Below the pieces are notes generated by a model that was not told the DNA's origin, made no database searches, and saw nothing but the letters and a program-made list of their open reading frames with translations. Position numbers and translations under genes: made by a program. This document shows, one piece after another, positions 9,237 to 16,939 of a stretch of 21,070 nt of DNA. Origin of the DNA: Omnitrophica WOR_2 bacterium RIFCSPHIGHO2_02_FULL_52_10 (GTDB taxonomy: Bacteria > Omnitrophota > Gorgyraeia > Zapsychrales > Zapsychraceae); the NCBI GenBank assembly GCA_001805655.1, contig MHGR01000042.1:6449-27518 (forward strand). Direction: 5' to 3'. The first letter of the stretch is position 1; each line of letters begins with the position of its first letter.

Positions 9237-10111
9237 CGGCATTTTGGGCCGGAGTTTTTCTTTGGTTTCCAGCCCATGATAGCCTGGCCGCCTCACCCCA
9301 AACGCATATCAAACAGGGGAACCGGCTGTATGAGCAGGGGGATTTTGAGGCCTCAAAGGAAAAATATATGGAGGCGTTAACAAAAAACCCGGAATCTGAT
9401 ATCATCAATTTCAATTTGGGCGCGGCATTGTATAAAGAGCGGGAGTATGATCAGGCCTTAGACCATTTCCAGAAGGCATTATTAAGCGAAGATGCCCGGC
9501 TGAAGGAAAAGGCCTACTATAATTCCGGAAACACTCTGTATCAGATTGGTCGGGCAAAGGAGCAGGCAGCTGTGGAACAGGCGGTAACCTCCCTGGAGAA
9601 ATCTCTCAATCAATATGAGCGGGCATTGGAGATTGACCGGAAAGATGGGGATACGCTGAATAATTATGCCTTTGTTGAAAAAGAGTTGAAGCGGTTGAAG
9701 GAAATGATGCAAAATCAGCAACAACAGCAGAAGAACGATCAAAAACAGGATTCCGGCGACTCACAAGACCAAAAGCAGCAACAAGGCGGGGAACAGAAGC
9801 CGCAGCAGGATCAAGGGCAGAGGGAACAGCAGGAACAATCCCAGCAGCAACAGAATGAGCAGCAGCAAGGCCAGCAGGAACATCCGGAGAATAAAGGGAG
9901 TCAGCAGGAACAAAGCGCCTCGCAATCTTCAGGGGAGAGGCAAGAACAGCGGAAAGATGCAAACGGTCAAACACAGGCAAATGCCCAGGAGCTGACCCAG
10001 GAAGAGGCCCAAATGCTTTTGGAAAACTATCAACAGACCGAAGAGCCGCAGGGATTGCTTAATCTACATCAAAAAATACAGGACAGCCGTCCTGTGACCA
10101 AGGATTGGTAG
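9200..10111 (+). CDS. batC: BatC: TPR protein with Gln-rich C-terminal region
   Basis: 303 residues. The N-terminus (MHVQTEKTRVFLAAFWAGVF to about 32, DSLAAS) is a signal peptide, so it is probably periplasmic. Residues about 36-165 hold tetratricopeptide repeats, for example QGNRLYEQGDFEASKEKYME, then INFNLGAALYKEREYDQAL and YNSGNTLYQIG, expected to bind another protein. Residues about 168-270 are low-complexity, dominated by Gln with Glu, Lys and Ser (nt about 9704-10000), and are probably disordered. The last part (TQEEAQMLLENYQ, then ending PVTKDW) matches the conserved C-terminus of BatC, which usually ends in a KDW-like motif. ATG 9200 is chosen because it gives the signal peptide; it overlaps batB by 37 nt. 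Its stop codon (10109-10111) lies 5 nt before the likely batD start. Confidence 0.85.
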   Translation: MHVQTEKTRVFLAAFWAGVFLWFPAHDSLAASPQTHIKQGNRLYEQGDFEASKEKYMEALTKNPESDIINFNLGAALYKEREYDQALDHFQKALLSEDARLKEKAYYNSGNTLYQIGRAKEQAAVEQAVTSLEKSLNQYERALEIDRKDGDTLNNYAFVEKELKRLKEMMQNQQQQQKNDQKQDSGDSQDQKQQQGGEQKPQQDQGQREQQEQSQQQQNEQQQGQQEHPENKGSQQEQSASQSSGERQEQRKDANGQTQANAQELTQEEAQMLLENYQQTEEPQGLLNLHQKIQDSRPVTKDW

Positions 10112-10116
10112 TAGCC

Positions 10117-11934
10117 GTGAAAGCTGATCATAAAAAGTCAAGACTGTGCTTGGTCGTAGCTTTGGTGACGGTCTGTTTTTGTCTTTTATCGGCGGTTGTT
10201 TTTTCCCAAGAAATCAGCGTGCAGGCTGAGCTAAGCTCACGCAAGGTCACTTTAGGAACTGCCGTCCAGCTTACGATTACGGTGGAGGGAGAGGGGAACG
10301 TGGCGCCTGTTCAGTTACCGGCCATGGAGGGGTTTGATGTGCAGTATGTTGGGCCTACGACGCGCATGTCGTTTATCAATGGACAACAATCGATTTCTAA
10401 ATCCTTCATCTATTCCCTGTTCCCCTTGAAAGAGGGGCAGCTTGAGATCCCGCAGATCAATATCGTTGTTGCCGGGAAAACATTTACCCTAAATCCGATC
10501 TACATTGAGGTCGTTGCGGCCGGCACGCCCGGTGCGTCGCCATCCCAGCAACCGGCCACCATTGAAGAGCAGCTTTATGTCGTTTTAAAAGTCCCAAAAA
10601 GTGAAGTTTATCTTAATGAGCCGCTGCCCATCAAGATTATACTTTTTGACGGAGGGCCCCTGGCCCGGAATGTCCAGTACCCGCGGCTGGACGGCATCGG
10701 ATTCGCCATGGGGGACTTCAAACAGCCGCAGCAGTACCAGCAGATCATCAACGGTCTGCGCTATAATATCGTTGAATTTGATAATACGATTTATCCGACG
10801 CGGGCGGGCGAGCTCAAGCTCGGCCCGGTCAAATTGCAGGTTAATATCGTTGTCAATACCTCCTCAGGTGGTCAGGGTATCCGGGGAAGCCCTTTTGAGG
10901 ATGATTTTTTCAACGCCTTCTTCAACAGGCAGCAGACCAGGCCGATGGATTTGGAGTCCGAGCCAGTGACCGTCAACGTCCTGCCGCTTCCGGAGGAAGG
11001 AAAACCGGCCGATTTTTCAGGGGCCGTCGGGCGGTACGATTTTAACATTTCGGTTTCCCCGGCCGAGGTCAAGGTCGGCGACCCCATCACGCTGCGGATG
11101 ACCATTATTGGGCAAGGGAATCTGGCCGCCATTGAAATGCCGAAGTTTTCTCTCGAAGCCGGGTTCAAGCTGTACGACTCGCAGATATTTGAAAAGGACA
11201 CGGTCAAGAAAAGCGAGCAGGTCATTATTCCGCAGTCGGAGACCATCACGGAAGTCCCCGCGTTGCATTTTTCCTATTTTGACCATGAACTGAAGCAGTA
11301 CCAGACCATCACAAAGGGGCCGTTTCCCGTCCAAGTCAGGAAACTCGAGGAGGGCGAGGAATTTAAAGTCGTCGGCCTGGAGGCGGGGGAGCGGAATGTC
11401 TTGCCGGAAACGCTGGGGGAGGATATCGTCTTTATCAAGATGAGCCCCGGTGAATTACGGCTGCGCGGGAAGCTCTTTTATAACAGCCGGCTGCTGGCTG
11501 GATTAATCGCCGGTATCGTGCTGGGATGGATTGGAGTATTTATGTATTTTAGGCGGACGCACCGGATTAAAACGGACATCGTCTATGCCCGGCGGTTGCA
11601 GGCGCCTCGGCAGGCCAAACAGGGCCTGGAAAAGGCCAAGAAAATGATTGCCGCCGGAAAGAAGGGGGAGTTTTACGACACCGTTTTTAAAACGCTTCAG
11701 CAATATTTAGGCAATAAGCTGCATCTTCCCTCCGGGGCTGTGATGTTCGAAACCATTCAAGCAGCTTTACAGTCCAGAAACATTGAAGCAAAGATTATTT
11801 CGGACATCAAAACGGTTTTTGAGGAATGCGACATGATTCGCTATGCTTTGGCGCAGATTGATGAGCCGCGCATGCGCAACACGTATCAGCTGCTTGCCAG
11901 CAGCATCGACCATTTAGAGAGGCATTTAAAGTGA
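10117..11934 (+). CDS. batD: BatD: exported multidomain membrane protein
   Basis: About 605 residues. A signal peptide (CLVVALVTVCFCLLSAVVFS) is followed by EISVQAELSSRKVTLGTAVQ, the standard opening of BatD, then a row of beta-sandwich (Ig-like) domains to about 450, one membrane helix at about 461-483 (LLAGLIAGIVLGWIGVFMYF) and a cytoplasmic helical domain to the end. The second sandwich repeats the first-domain theme (FNISVSPAEVKVGDPITLRM). The C-terminal domain resembles that of the DUF4381-like protein at 6584-7216. I prefer GTG 10117 as start, with AAGGA at 10099-10103; an in-frame TTG at 10105 would add four residues. It ends in a GTGA overlap with batE, a mark of coupled translation. 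Likely the main periplasmic scaffold of the Bat complex; its ligand is unknown. Confidence 0.88.
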   Translation: MKADHKKSRLCLVVALVTVCFCLLSAVVFSQEISVQAELSSRKVTLGTAVQLTITVEGEGNVAPVQLPAMEGFDVQYVGPTTRMSFINGQQSISKSFIYSLFPLKEGQLEIPQINIVVAGKTFTLNPIYIEVVAAGTPGASPSQQPATIEEQLYVVLKVPKSEVYLNEPLPIKIILFDGGPLARNVQYPRLDGIGFAMGDFKQPQQYQQIINGLRYNIVEFDNTIYPTRAGELKLGPVKLQVNIVVNTSSGGQGIRGSPFEDDFFNAFFNRQQTRPMDLESEPVTVNVLPLPEEGKPADFSGAVGRYDFNISVSPAEVKVGDPITLRMTIIGQGNLAAIEMPKFSLEAGFKLYDSQIFEKDTVKKSEQVIIPQSETITEVPALHFSYFDHELKQYQTITKGPFPVQVRKLEEGEEFKVVGLEAGERNVLPETLGEDIVFIKMSPGELRLRGKLFYNSRLLAGLIAGIVLGWIGVFMYFRRTHRIKTDIVYARRLQAPRQAKQGLEKAKKMIAAGKKGEFYDTVFKTLQQYLGNKLHLPSGAVMFETIQAALQSRNIEAKIISDIKTVFEECDMIRYALAQIDEPRMRNTYQLLASSIDHLERHLK

Positions 11935-12698
11935 AATTCCGGAAGATGATCCTATTGACTTTGGGATTGACGATCCTCGCGGCCGGCGCCGGCCGGTGCC
12001 AGCTCACCACCGATGAAGCGTTGTCCAAGTTTGTGGCTGCCGGCATGGCGTATAAGGATGGCCGATATGACGCGGCCATCAGTCTGTACACGGAAATTCT
12101 TCAGGGGGGCAGGGTGAGCGGGCCGTTGTATTACAATTTTGGAAACAGTTATTTCAAGAAAGGCCAGCTCGGCAAGGCCGCCTTGAATTATGAGCGGGCA
12201 AAAAAATTTATCCCCCGTGACAGCGATTTGAAGTTCAACTGGCAATATATCCAGTCACAGATAAAGTTTTACGGCGCTGAAGGGGAAGGCCGGGGCATTG
12301 CCCAGAAAACATTTAAGCGCTTCACGCAATTTTACACGCTCGATGAAATGGTCATGATTTTGCTGGGCCTGGTATTAGCGATGGGGGTCATATCCCTTTT
12401 GGCAATGTATTTCGGGTGGTCGGCGCAGCGGACCCGGAGAATTTTGGCGAGTCTGTTCCTTGTTTTTGCGGTTTTCACGGCCGGCCTTTTGGGCAAAATT
12501 ACGTTTGAAAGGGACATAGCGGTTATCATGGATGATGCGGAGTCTTATTTTGAGCCCCGCGCGGACTCAACCGCGCATTATAAATTGTCCGAAGGCATGA
12601 TTGTCAAAGTCCTGAAAACGGAAGGGGCATGGAGCAAGGTTCAGCGCAGCGATGGAAAAATCGGCTGGATTGATTCGCAGGGCTTGGAGAAGATTTAA
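11931..12698 (+). CDS. batE: BatE: TPR and SH3-domain membrane protein
   Basis: 255 residues with the BatE architecture: signal peptide (1-23), TPR region (about 28-105; SGPLYYNFGNSYFKKGQLGKA is a clear repeat), two membrane helices (about 139-160 and 170-188) and a C-terminal bacterial SH3 domain (about 195-253; KLSEGMIVKVLKTEGAWSKV, then GKIGWID). The TPR part should be periplasmic and bind BatC, BatD or cell wall partners; SH3 domains of this type often bind peptidoglycan peptides, which is inference here. The start GTG shares four bases with the batD stop. It is the last gene of the operon: lpxB converges from the other strand only 9 nt away, with GCCTT-TTA-AAGGC (12703-12715) as a weak stem between them. 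Cys23 follows Arg, so I do not call it a lipoprotein. Confidence 0.88.
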   Translation: MKFRKMILLTLGLTILAAGAGRCQLTTDEALSKFVAAGMAYKDGRYDAAISLYTEILQGGRVSGPLYYNFGNSYFKKGQLGKAALNYERAKKFIPRDSDLKFNWQYIQSQIKFYGAEGEGRGIAQKTFKRFTQFYTLDEMVMILLGLVLAMGVISLLAMYFGWSAQRTRRILASLFLVFAVFTAGLLGKITFERDIAVIMDDAESYFEPRADSTAHYKLSEGMIVKVLKTEGAWSKVQRSDGKIGWIDSQGLEKI

Positions 12699-12707
12699 CC
12701 GGGCCTT

Positions 12708-13856
12708 TTAAAGGCGGTGCAGTAATTTTAAGACTTCAACGGCCGCGCGGTGGCTTGCCCCGCTCTCGCCCAAGGCTTCTTTAACGCTTCTTAATTCTTT
12801 CTTGATCCGGGTCATGGTAAATTCATCGGAAAGGATTTTTTGGGCCTCCTCGGCGATGGTCTGTCCATTGGCCTCAAATTGCACGCATTCCGGGACGATG
12901 CGCCTTCCCGCCACGATATTCACCAGTCCAATATCGGATATCTTGATGTAGCATTTCGCCAATAACCAGGTTAGCAAATGCGTCTTGTAGACCACAATCA
13001 TCGGCCTCTGCAACAGGGCGGTTTCCAGCGTCGCGGTTCCCGAGGCGACCAGGCAGAAGTCGCAGGCATTGATGCCGTCGTAAATATCCTCTTCCACGAT
13101 GCGGTGGGTGATGGGGCTGTCACGGAGGTGAAATTCAAGCAGAGGCCTTCTGATGGTCGGCGCCTGCATGACGAGGAATTGGATGGGACGGATTTTGCGG
13201 TGGAGTATTTCGGCGGCATGGACCATGACCGGCAGAAGGGTTTCGATTTCCTTAACACGCGAGCCGGGGAGCAGGCCGATGGTCAAATGGTCGGCGGGGA
13301 GGCTGTAGTTTTCCAAGAAAATATCCTTCGGGCAGGTGATGTTTAACGTGTCCACCAGGGGGTGCCCGACAAATTCGACATTGATGCCGTGCTTGGCATA
13401 GAATTCTTTCTCGAATTTAAAGAGGACCAGCATTTTATCCACGTGTTTTTTTATGAAATGCACGCGCTCTTCCTTCCAGGCCCACACCTGCGGGCTGATG
13501 TAATATATGACCCGGATATTCCGCCTTTTTAATTCCCTGGCAAGCCGCAGATTAAATCCTGGAAAATCGACGAGGAGGACGGCCTTAGGCTTGACGGCAT
13601 CGATCTTTTCAAGCACGAGCTCAAAGGCCCGGCGTATTTCAGGGTAGTGGGTGAGGACTTCCCAGAAACCGACCACCGCCTGGCTGGCAAGGTCCTGGTA
13701 GATTTCAACACCGCTGGCCTTCATTTTTGGGCCCCCCAGGCCCGAGAATGTAACGGAAGGATCGAGTTTTTTGATGGCATCAACGAGGTGGGCGGCGTGC
13801 ATGTCGCCGGACGCTTCGCCGGCGACTAGGACGAGATGGTTTGGGGCACTTTCCAT
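12708..13856 (-). CDS. lpxB: Lipid-A-disaccharide synthase LpxB
   Basis: 382 residues, the same length as the Escherichia coli enzyme. LpxB is a GT19 glycosyltransferase on the cytoplasmic face of the inner membrane that joins UDP-2,3-diacylglucosamine and lipid X to make tetraacyldisaccharide 1-phosphate. Diagnostic stretches are LVAGEASGDMHAA near the start, SGLGGPKM, VGFWEVL, LVDFPGFNLRLA, YYISPQVWAWKEERV, FVGHPLVD, GLLPGSR and LVASGTATLE. I take ATG at 13854-13856, which gives MESAPNHLVLVAGEASGD; a longer frame to 13943 would add 29 residues unlike the family and run deeper into the neighbour. The gene overlaps the upstream oxidoreductase by 31 nt, so the two form one transcript. It shows that this cell makes lipid A and hence an outer membrane. 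Confidence 0.95.
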   Translation of the reverse strand: MESAPNHLVLVAGEASGDMHAAHLVDAIKKLDPSVTFSGLGGPKMKASGVEIYQDLASQAVVGFWEVLTHYPEIRRAFELVLEKIDAVKPKAVLLVDFPGFNLRLARELKRRNIRVIYYISPQVWAWKEERVHFIKKHVDKMLVLFKFEKEFYAKHGINVEFVGHPLVDTLNITCPKDIFLENYSLPADHLTIGLLPGSRVKEIETLLPVMVHAAEILHRKIRPIQFLVMQAPTIRRPLLEFHLRDSPITHRIVEEDIYDGINACDFCLVASGTATLETALLQRPMIVVYKTHLLTWLLAKCYIKISDIGLVNIVAGRRIVPECVQFEANGQTIAEEAQKILSDEFTMTRIKKELRSVKEALGESGASHRAAVEVLKLLHRL

Positions 13857-14764
13857 ATTTTTTCGCTGATCTCCAAGGCCACGGACAAGGCTTCCCGCCC
13901 TTCGGTCCCCGAAATGAGGGGGATCCGGTCCTGCTGAACGCAATCGATGAAATGCTCCAATTCCTTTTTGAGGGGTTCTTCCTTTTCGATCGGCAGGCCG
14001 TGCTTGAGGATCTGGTTTTGATGGCGCTTATAGATGAAGGCCTCCTGTTTCACGTAATCCAGGGAAATGTAGGTGTCCTTTTGAAAGATTCTGATCTTGC
14101 GCATGACTTCTTCGGACACGCGGCTGGCGGTCAGGTTGCACACGCAGCCGTTCTCGAACGTGAGGCGCACGCTGGCAATATCCTCTAAGGGGGTCAGGAC
14201 ATTAACGCCAACGGCCTGAATGTCGCGGATCGCGGACGGGATAATGCCCAGAATGATGTCGATATCATGAATCATCAGGTCCATGACGACCCCGATGTCC
14301 AGAGAGCGGTTAGGGAAGTGGTTCAAGCGGTGGCATTCGATGAAGAGGGGGTTGCGGGTGAAATGCTTGATCGATTCAAATGCCGCGTTGAAGCGCTCGA
14401 TGTGGCCGACCTGGAGTTTTAAATTGTTCTTGGCGGCAAGGGCAATCAGCTCGTCCGCTTCCCGGACGGTCGCGGCGATCGGTTTTTCGATGAAGGTATG
14501 CACGCCGTTATGCAGAAAGAATTGGGCAATCTCGCTGTGGGAACTGGTGGGGGTGCAGATATTGACCGCATCGACCCGGCCAAGCAAATCCCGGTAATCC
14601 TTGAAAAAGGGGACGCGATAATGGTCCGCCATCTTTATGGTGCGCTCCTCTTTGAGGTCACAGGCCGCAAGGATATCGACTTTTTTGGATAGAGCGCTGT
14701 AAACCTTCAGGTGTTTTGAGCCCACGTGGCCTATGCCGATGATTCCAATCCTGGTTTTTGCCAT
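13826..14764 (-). CDS. Gfo/Idh/MocA-family NAD(P)-dependent oxidoreductase, lipid A context
   Basis: 312 residues. A Rossmann fold at the N-terminus carries GIGHVG (10-15), acidic Asp36 after the second strand suggests NAD(H) preference, EKP sits at 93-95 and DLMIHDID at 162-169 with the usual His for sugar substrates. The family oxidises or reduces hydroxyl groups on sugars or sugar nucleotides. Genes of this family commonly stand between lpxI or lpxA and lpxB; the best-known lipid A member, GnnA, oxidises UDP-GlcNAc at C3 before amination by GnnB. No GnnB-like aminotransferase lies in the window, so GnnA is only a candidate. The end overlaps lpxB by 31 nt, which ties it to lipid A. There is no convincing ribosome binding site before the ATG at 14762-14764. 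Confidence 0.85.
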   Translation of the reverse strand: MAKTRIGIIGIGHVGSKHLKVYSALSKKVDILAACDLKEERTIKMADHYRVPFFKDYRDLLGRVDAVNICTPTSSHSEIAQFFLHNGVHTFIEKPIAATVREADELIALAAKNNLKLQVGHIERFNAAFESIKHFTRNPLFIECHRLNHFPNRSLDIGVVMDLMIHDIDIILGIIPSAIRDIQAVGVNVLTPLEDIASVRLTFENGCVCNLTASRVSEEVMRKIRIFQKDTYISLDYVKQEAFIYKRHQNQILKHGLPIEKEEPLKKELEHFIDCVQQDRIPLISGTEGREALSVALEISEKIWKVPQTISS

Positions 14765-14843
14765 GGATTCTTGTATTTTTTATGATGTGCACTATTAATA
14801 CTAATAATTTAGCGTTTTATAGATGTCCACAATAACAAATCCC

Positions 14844-14872
14844 TCGACAAAAGTCAATCGGTATGCTAGTAT
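14844..14872 (+). promoter_or_regulatory. Candidate msbA promoter giving a nearly leaderless mRNA
   Basis: TCGACA (14844-14849), a 17-nt spacer and TAGTAT (14867-14872) make a plausible sigma-70-type promoter. Transcription would begin near 14879, only about 3 nt before the msbA ATG at 14882, and no Shine-Dalgarno sequence is present (CCCCCGTTTATG). Confidence 0.4.
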
Positions 14873-14881
14873 CCCCCGTTT

Positions 14882-16684
14882 ATGAAAAATTACCTCAAAA
14901 TGCTGCAGTTTCTCAAGGGCCACGAGAAGTTATTCGTTCTTTCGGTCGTGATCATGTTCGTGGCCAGCTTCTTCGAAGTCTTCCAATTTACAATGATTGT
15001 GCCGATGGTGGACGTGGTTTTCAATAACAAGGACATTGCCGTTCCGAATAAACTGCCGGGGTTCATCGAAGGGGTGATCAGCCGGCTCAATGCGGTGGAG
15101 CCAACCATTTCCTTGCTGGTCCAATTGTCGCTGATTTTTACCGGGCTGATCTTGTTTAAAAATTTACTCGTTTTCGGGTATCAGTACATGATGAGCGACG
15201 TCTCCCAGCGGGTCATGAGGGATATCCGCTATTTATTGTATAACAAAATCCAGTCCTTATCCCTGGATTATTTCAGCAAAAAACGCACCGGCGAATTGGT
15301 TTCGCGCATTACCCACGACGTCAACGTTATTGAAAACGCCGTTTCCTACGGGCTCATCGATCTGTTCCGGCAGACGTTTACGATTATTTTCTGGATCATC
15401 ATGGCCTTCTTCATCGATTCCGCGGCCGCTATCTTGATTTTTGTTTTATTCCCGCTGATCGGCATTCCCATGAACAGCATCGGCAGGAAATTGAAGAAGA
15501 TTTCACGCGGCATTCAGGAAAAAATGGCGGACATCAATTCCCATTTGCTGGAAACGATTTCCGGCATTCAGCTGGTCAAGGCCTTCGGGACCGAGCAATA
15601 CGAAGTGGGGCGGTTTAAGGGGGAAAACCACGCCTATTACAAGCTTAAAATGAAGTCGGTGAAGCGGATGATCGTCCTCTCCCCGCTGACCGAGGTCATC
15701 GGGTCCGTCTTCGGGGCCTTGCTGATCGTTTGGTTTGGTAAAAAGTTGATGACGGCGGAACTTTCCTTCGGCGTTTTTGCCTTATTTTTTGCATCGATTA
15801 TGTCAATTATCAGCCCGATCAAGAAATTGGGCAACGTGAACGCCTTGATCCATCAGGCCCTGGCCGCCAATGACCGTATTTATGATGTGCTTGACGCCCA
15901 GCCCACCGTGGTGGAAAAGCCCGATGCCGCGACGCTGAGCGAATTAAGCCGGTCGATCAAGATCGATCACGTGAGCTTTCAATACGACCAGGAATCCGGT
16001 CCGGTGCTGCATGACGTCAGTCTTGAAGTCAAAAAGGGTGAAATTGTGGCCATCGTCGGGCCAACAGGGACGGGGAAAACCACTCTGGCCAATCTCATCC
16101 CGCGTTTTTATGACCCGACCACAGGGGCGGTTACGATGGACGGCGTTAACCTCAAGGACGTGACCTTCCGCTCCCTTAGGAACCAAATCGGCATTGTCAC
16201 CCAAGATTCGATCTTGTTTAATGATAAGGTCAGCGCCAATATTTCCTATGGGCGCAGGGAAGCAACACCGGATGAAATTGAAGCGGCCGCCCGCAAGGCT
16301 TTTGCGCACGGCTTCATAGAAAAAATGTCTCAGGGGTATGATACGTTCATCGGTGACCGCGGGTTCCGCTTGTCCGGCGGGGAGAAACAAAGGATTTCCA
16401 TTGCCCGGGCCATCTTAAAGGACCCGCCTCTGCTCATATTAGATGAAGCGACGTCCCAGCTGGATTCCGAATCGGAGAAATATATCCAGGAGGCCCTTGA
16501 CCAACTGATGAAGGGGCGGACGGTCGTGGCGATTGCGCACCGATTATCAACCATTAAAAAGGCCGATAAGATTATTGTCTTGGAGCATGGCCGGGTCATT
16601 GGCACGGGGTCCCATGATGCATTGTTAGGCTCATGCGCGCTGTATAAACGTCTGTATGACATGCAGTTTTCTGTCGAAAACTGA
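14882..16684 (+). CDS. msbA: MsbA-type ABC exporter (lipid A flippase candidate)
   Basis: 600-residue ABC half-transporter: an N-terminal membrane domain of about six helices (residues about 15-320) fused to a nucleotide-binding domain. Walker A is GPTGTGKTT (about 394-402), the Q-loop is IGIVTQDS, the signature is LSGGEKQR (about 497-504) and Walker B is LLILDEATSQLD (about 516-527), followed by the switch His in IAHRLS. All motifs are intact, so it should be active as a homodimer. Family members flip lipid A-core or other lipids across the inner membrane, or export drugs. Placement beside lpxB and its oxidoreductase, read divergently, supports the lipid A role. The region between the two start codons (14765-14881) is short and AT-rich and must carry promoters for both directions. 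The start lacks a Shine-Dalgarno sequence; see the promoter entry. Confidence 0.88.
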   Translation: MKNYLKMLQFLKGHEKLFVLSVVIMFVASFFEVFQFTMIVPMVDVVFNNKDIAVPNKLPGFIEGVISRLNAVEPTISLLVQLSLIFTGLILFKNLLVFGYQYMMSDVSQRVMRDIRYLLYNKIQSLSLDYFSKKRTGELVSRITHDVNVIENAVSYGLIDLFRQTFTIIFWIIMAFFIDSAAAILIFVLFPLIGIPMNSIGRKLKKISRGIQEKMADINSHLLETISGIQLVKAFGTEQYEVGRFKGENHAYYKLKMKSVKRMIVLSPLTEVIGSVFGALLIVWFGKKLMTAELSFGVFALFFASIMSIISPIKKLGNVNALIHQALAANDRIYDVLDAQPTVVEKPDAATLSELSRSIKIDHVSFQYDQESGPVLHDVSLEVKKGEIVAIVGPTGTGKTTLANLIPRFYDPTTGAVTMDGVNLKDVTFRSLRNQIGIVTQDSILFNDKVSANISYGRREATPDEIEAAARKAFAHGFIEKMSQGYDTFIGDRGFRLSGGEKQRISIARAILKDPPLLILDEATSQLDSESEKYIQEALDQLMKGRTVVAIAHRLSTIKKADKIIVLEHGRVIGTGSHDALLGSCALYKRLYDMQFSVEN

Positions 16685-16750
16685 TAATTTTTCGGCCCTT
16701 TTTGCCTGATTCCCGCTTTGTGGTCAGGCGCAATCCACCAAAAGAAGTAG

Positions 16751-16779
16751 TTGCAAAAAAAATTATTATTGGGTATACT
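16751..16779 (+). promoter_or_regulatory. Promoter of the rpsB-tsf-pyrH-frr operon
   Basis: TTGCAA (16751-16756), a 17-nt spacer and TATACT (16774-16779) make the best sigma-70-type promoter in the window (four and five of six consensus bases). Predicted transcription start is near 16786, leaving a leader of about 154 nt before rpsB. Confidence 0.6.
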
Positions 16780-16785
16780 ACCACA

Positions 16786-16939
16786 TCTAAAATCAATATT
16801 AATTAACGATAATATGTGAAAATATTCTATGTCGATTTATAGCAAGGGCTTGTAAATCAACTGGAACCGGCATAAGATGGCCGCCGGTGCTGCCTTAAGC
16901 ATAAAAATAGCGCATTATCGAACCGGAACGGGAGGAACA
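16786..16939 (+). promoter_or_regulatory. Long rpsB leader with hairpin
   Basis: About 154 nt of untranslated leader are predicted. It contains a stem ACCGGC (16866-16871) with GCCGGT (16883-16888) around an 11-nt loop, and an AT-rich first part. GGAGG (16931-16935) lies 4 nt before ATG 16940. Many bacteria control rpsB and tsf through an S2-binding leader; whether this leader does so is inference from position and length. Confidence 0.35.

Noticed and set aside
9704..10000. Repetitive CAG/CAA tract as a CRISPR or tandem repeat
   Set aside because: No regular repeat and spacer pattern; it is the coding sequence of the Gln-rich part of BatC.
11931..12002. BatE as a lipoprotein through Cys23
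   Set aside because: The residue before Cys is Arg, which does not fit a lipobox.
13857..13943. 29-residue extension of LpxB
   Set aside because: It lies inside the oxidoreductase gene and is unlike the family; the shorter form has the standard 382 residues.
16704..16729. GCCTGA/TCAGGC stem after msbA as a terminator
   Set aside because: No T-run follows the stem on either strand.
16877..16939. Longer S2 protein starting at ATG 16877
   Set aside because: The 21 extra residues do not resemble S2, and GGAGG stands directly before ATG 16940.
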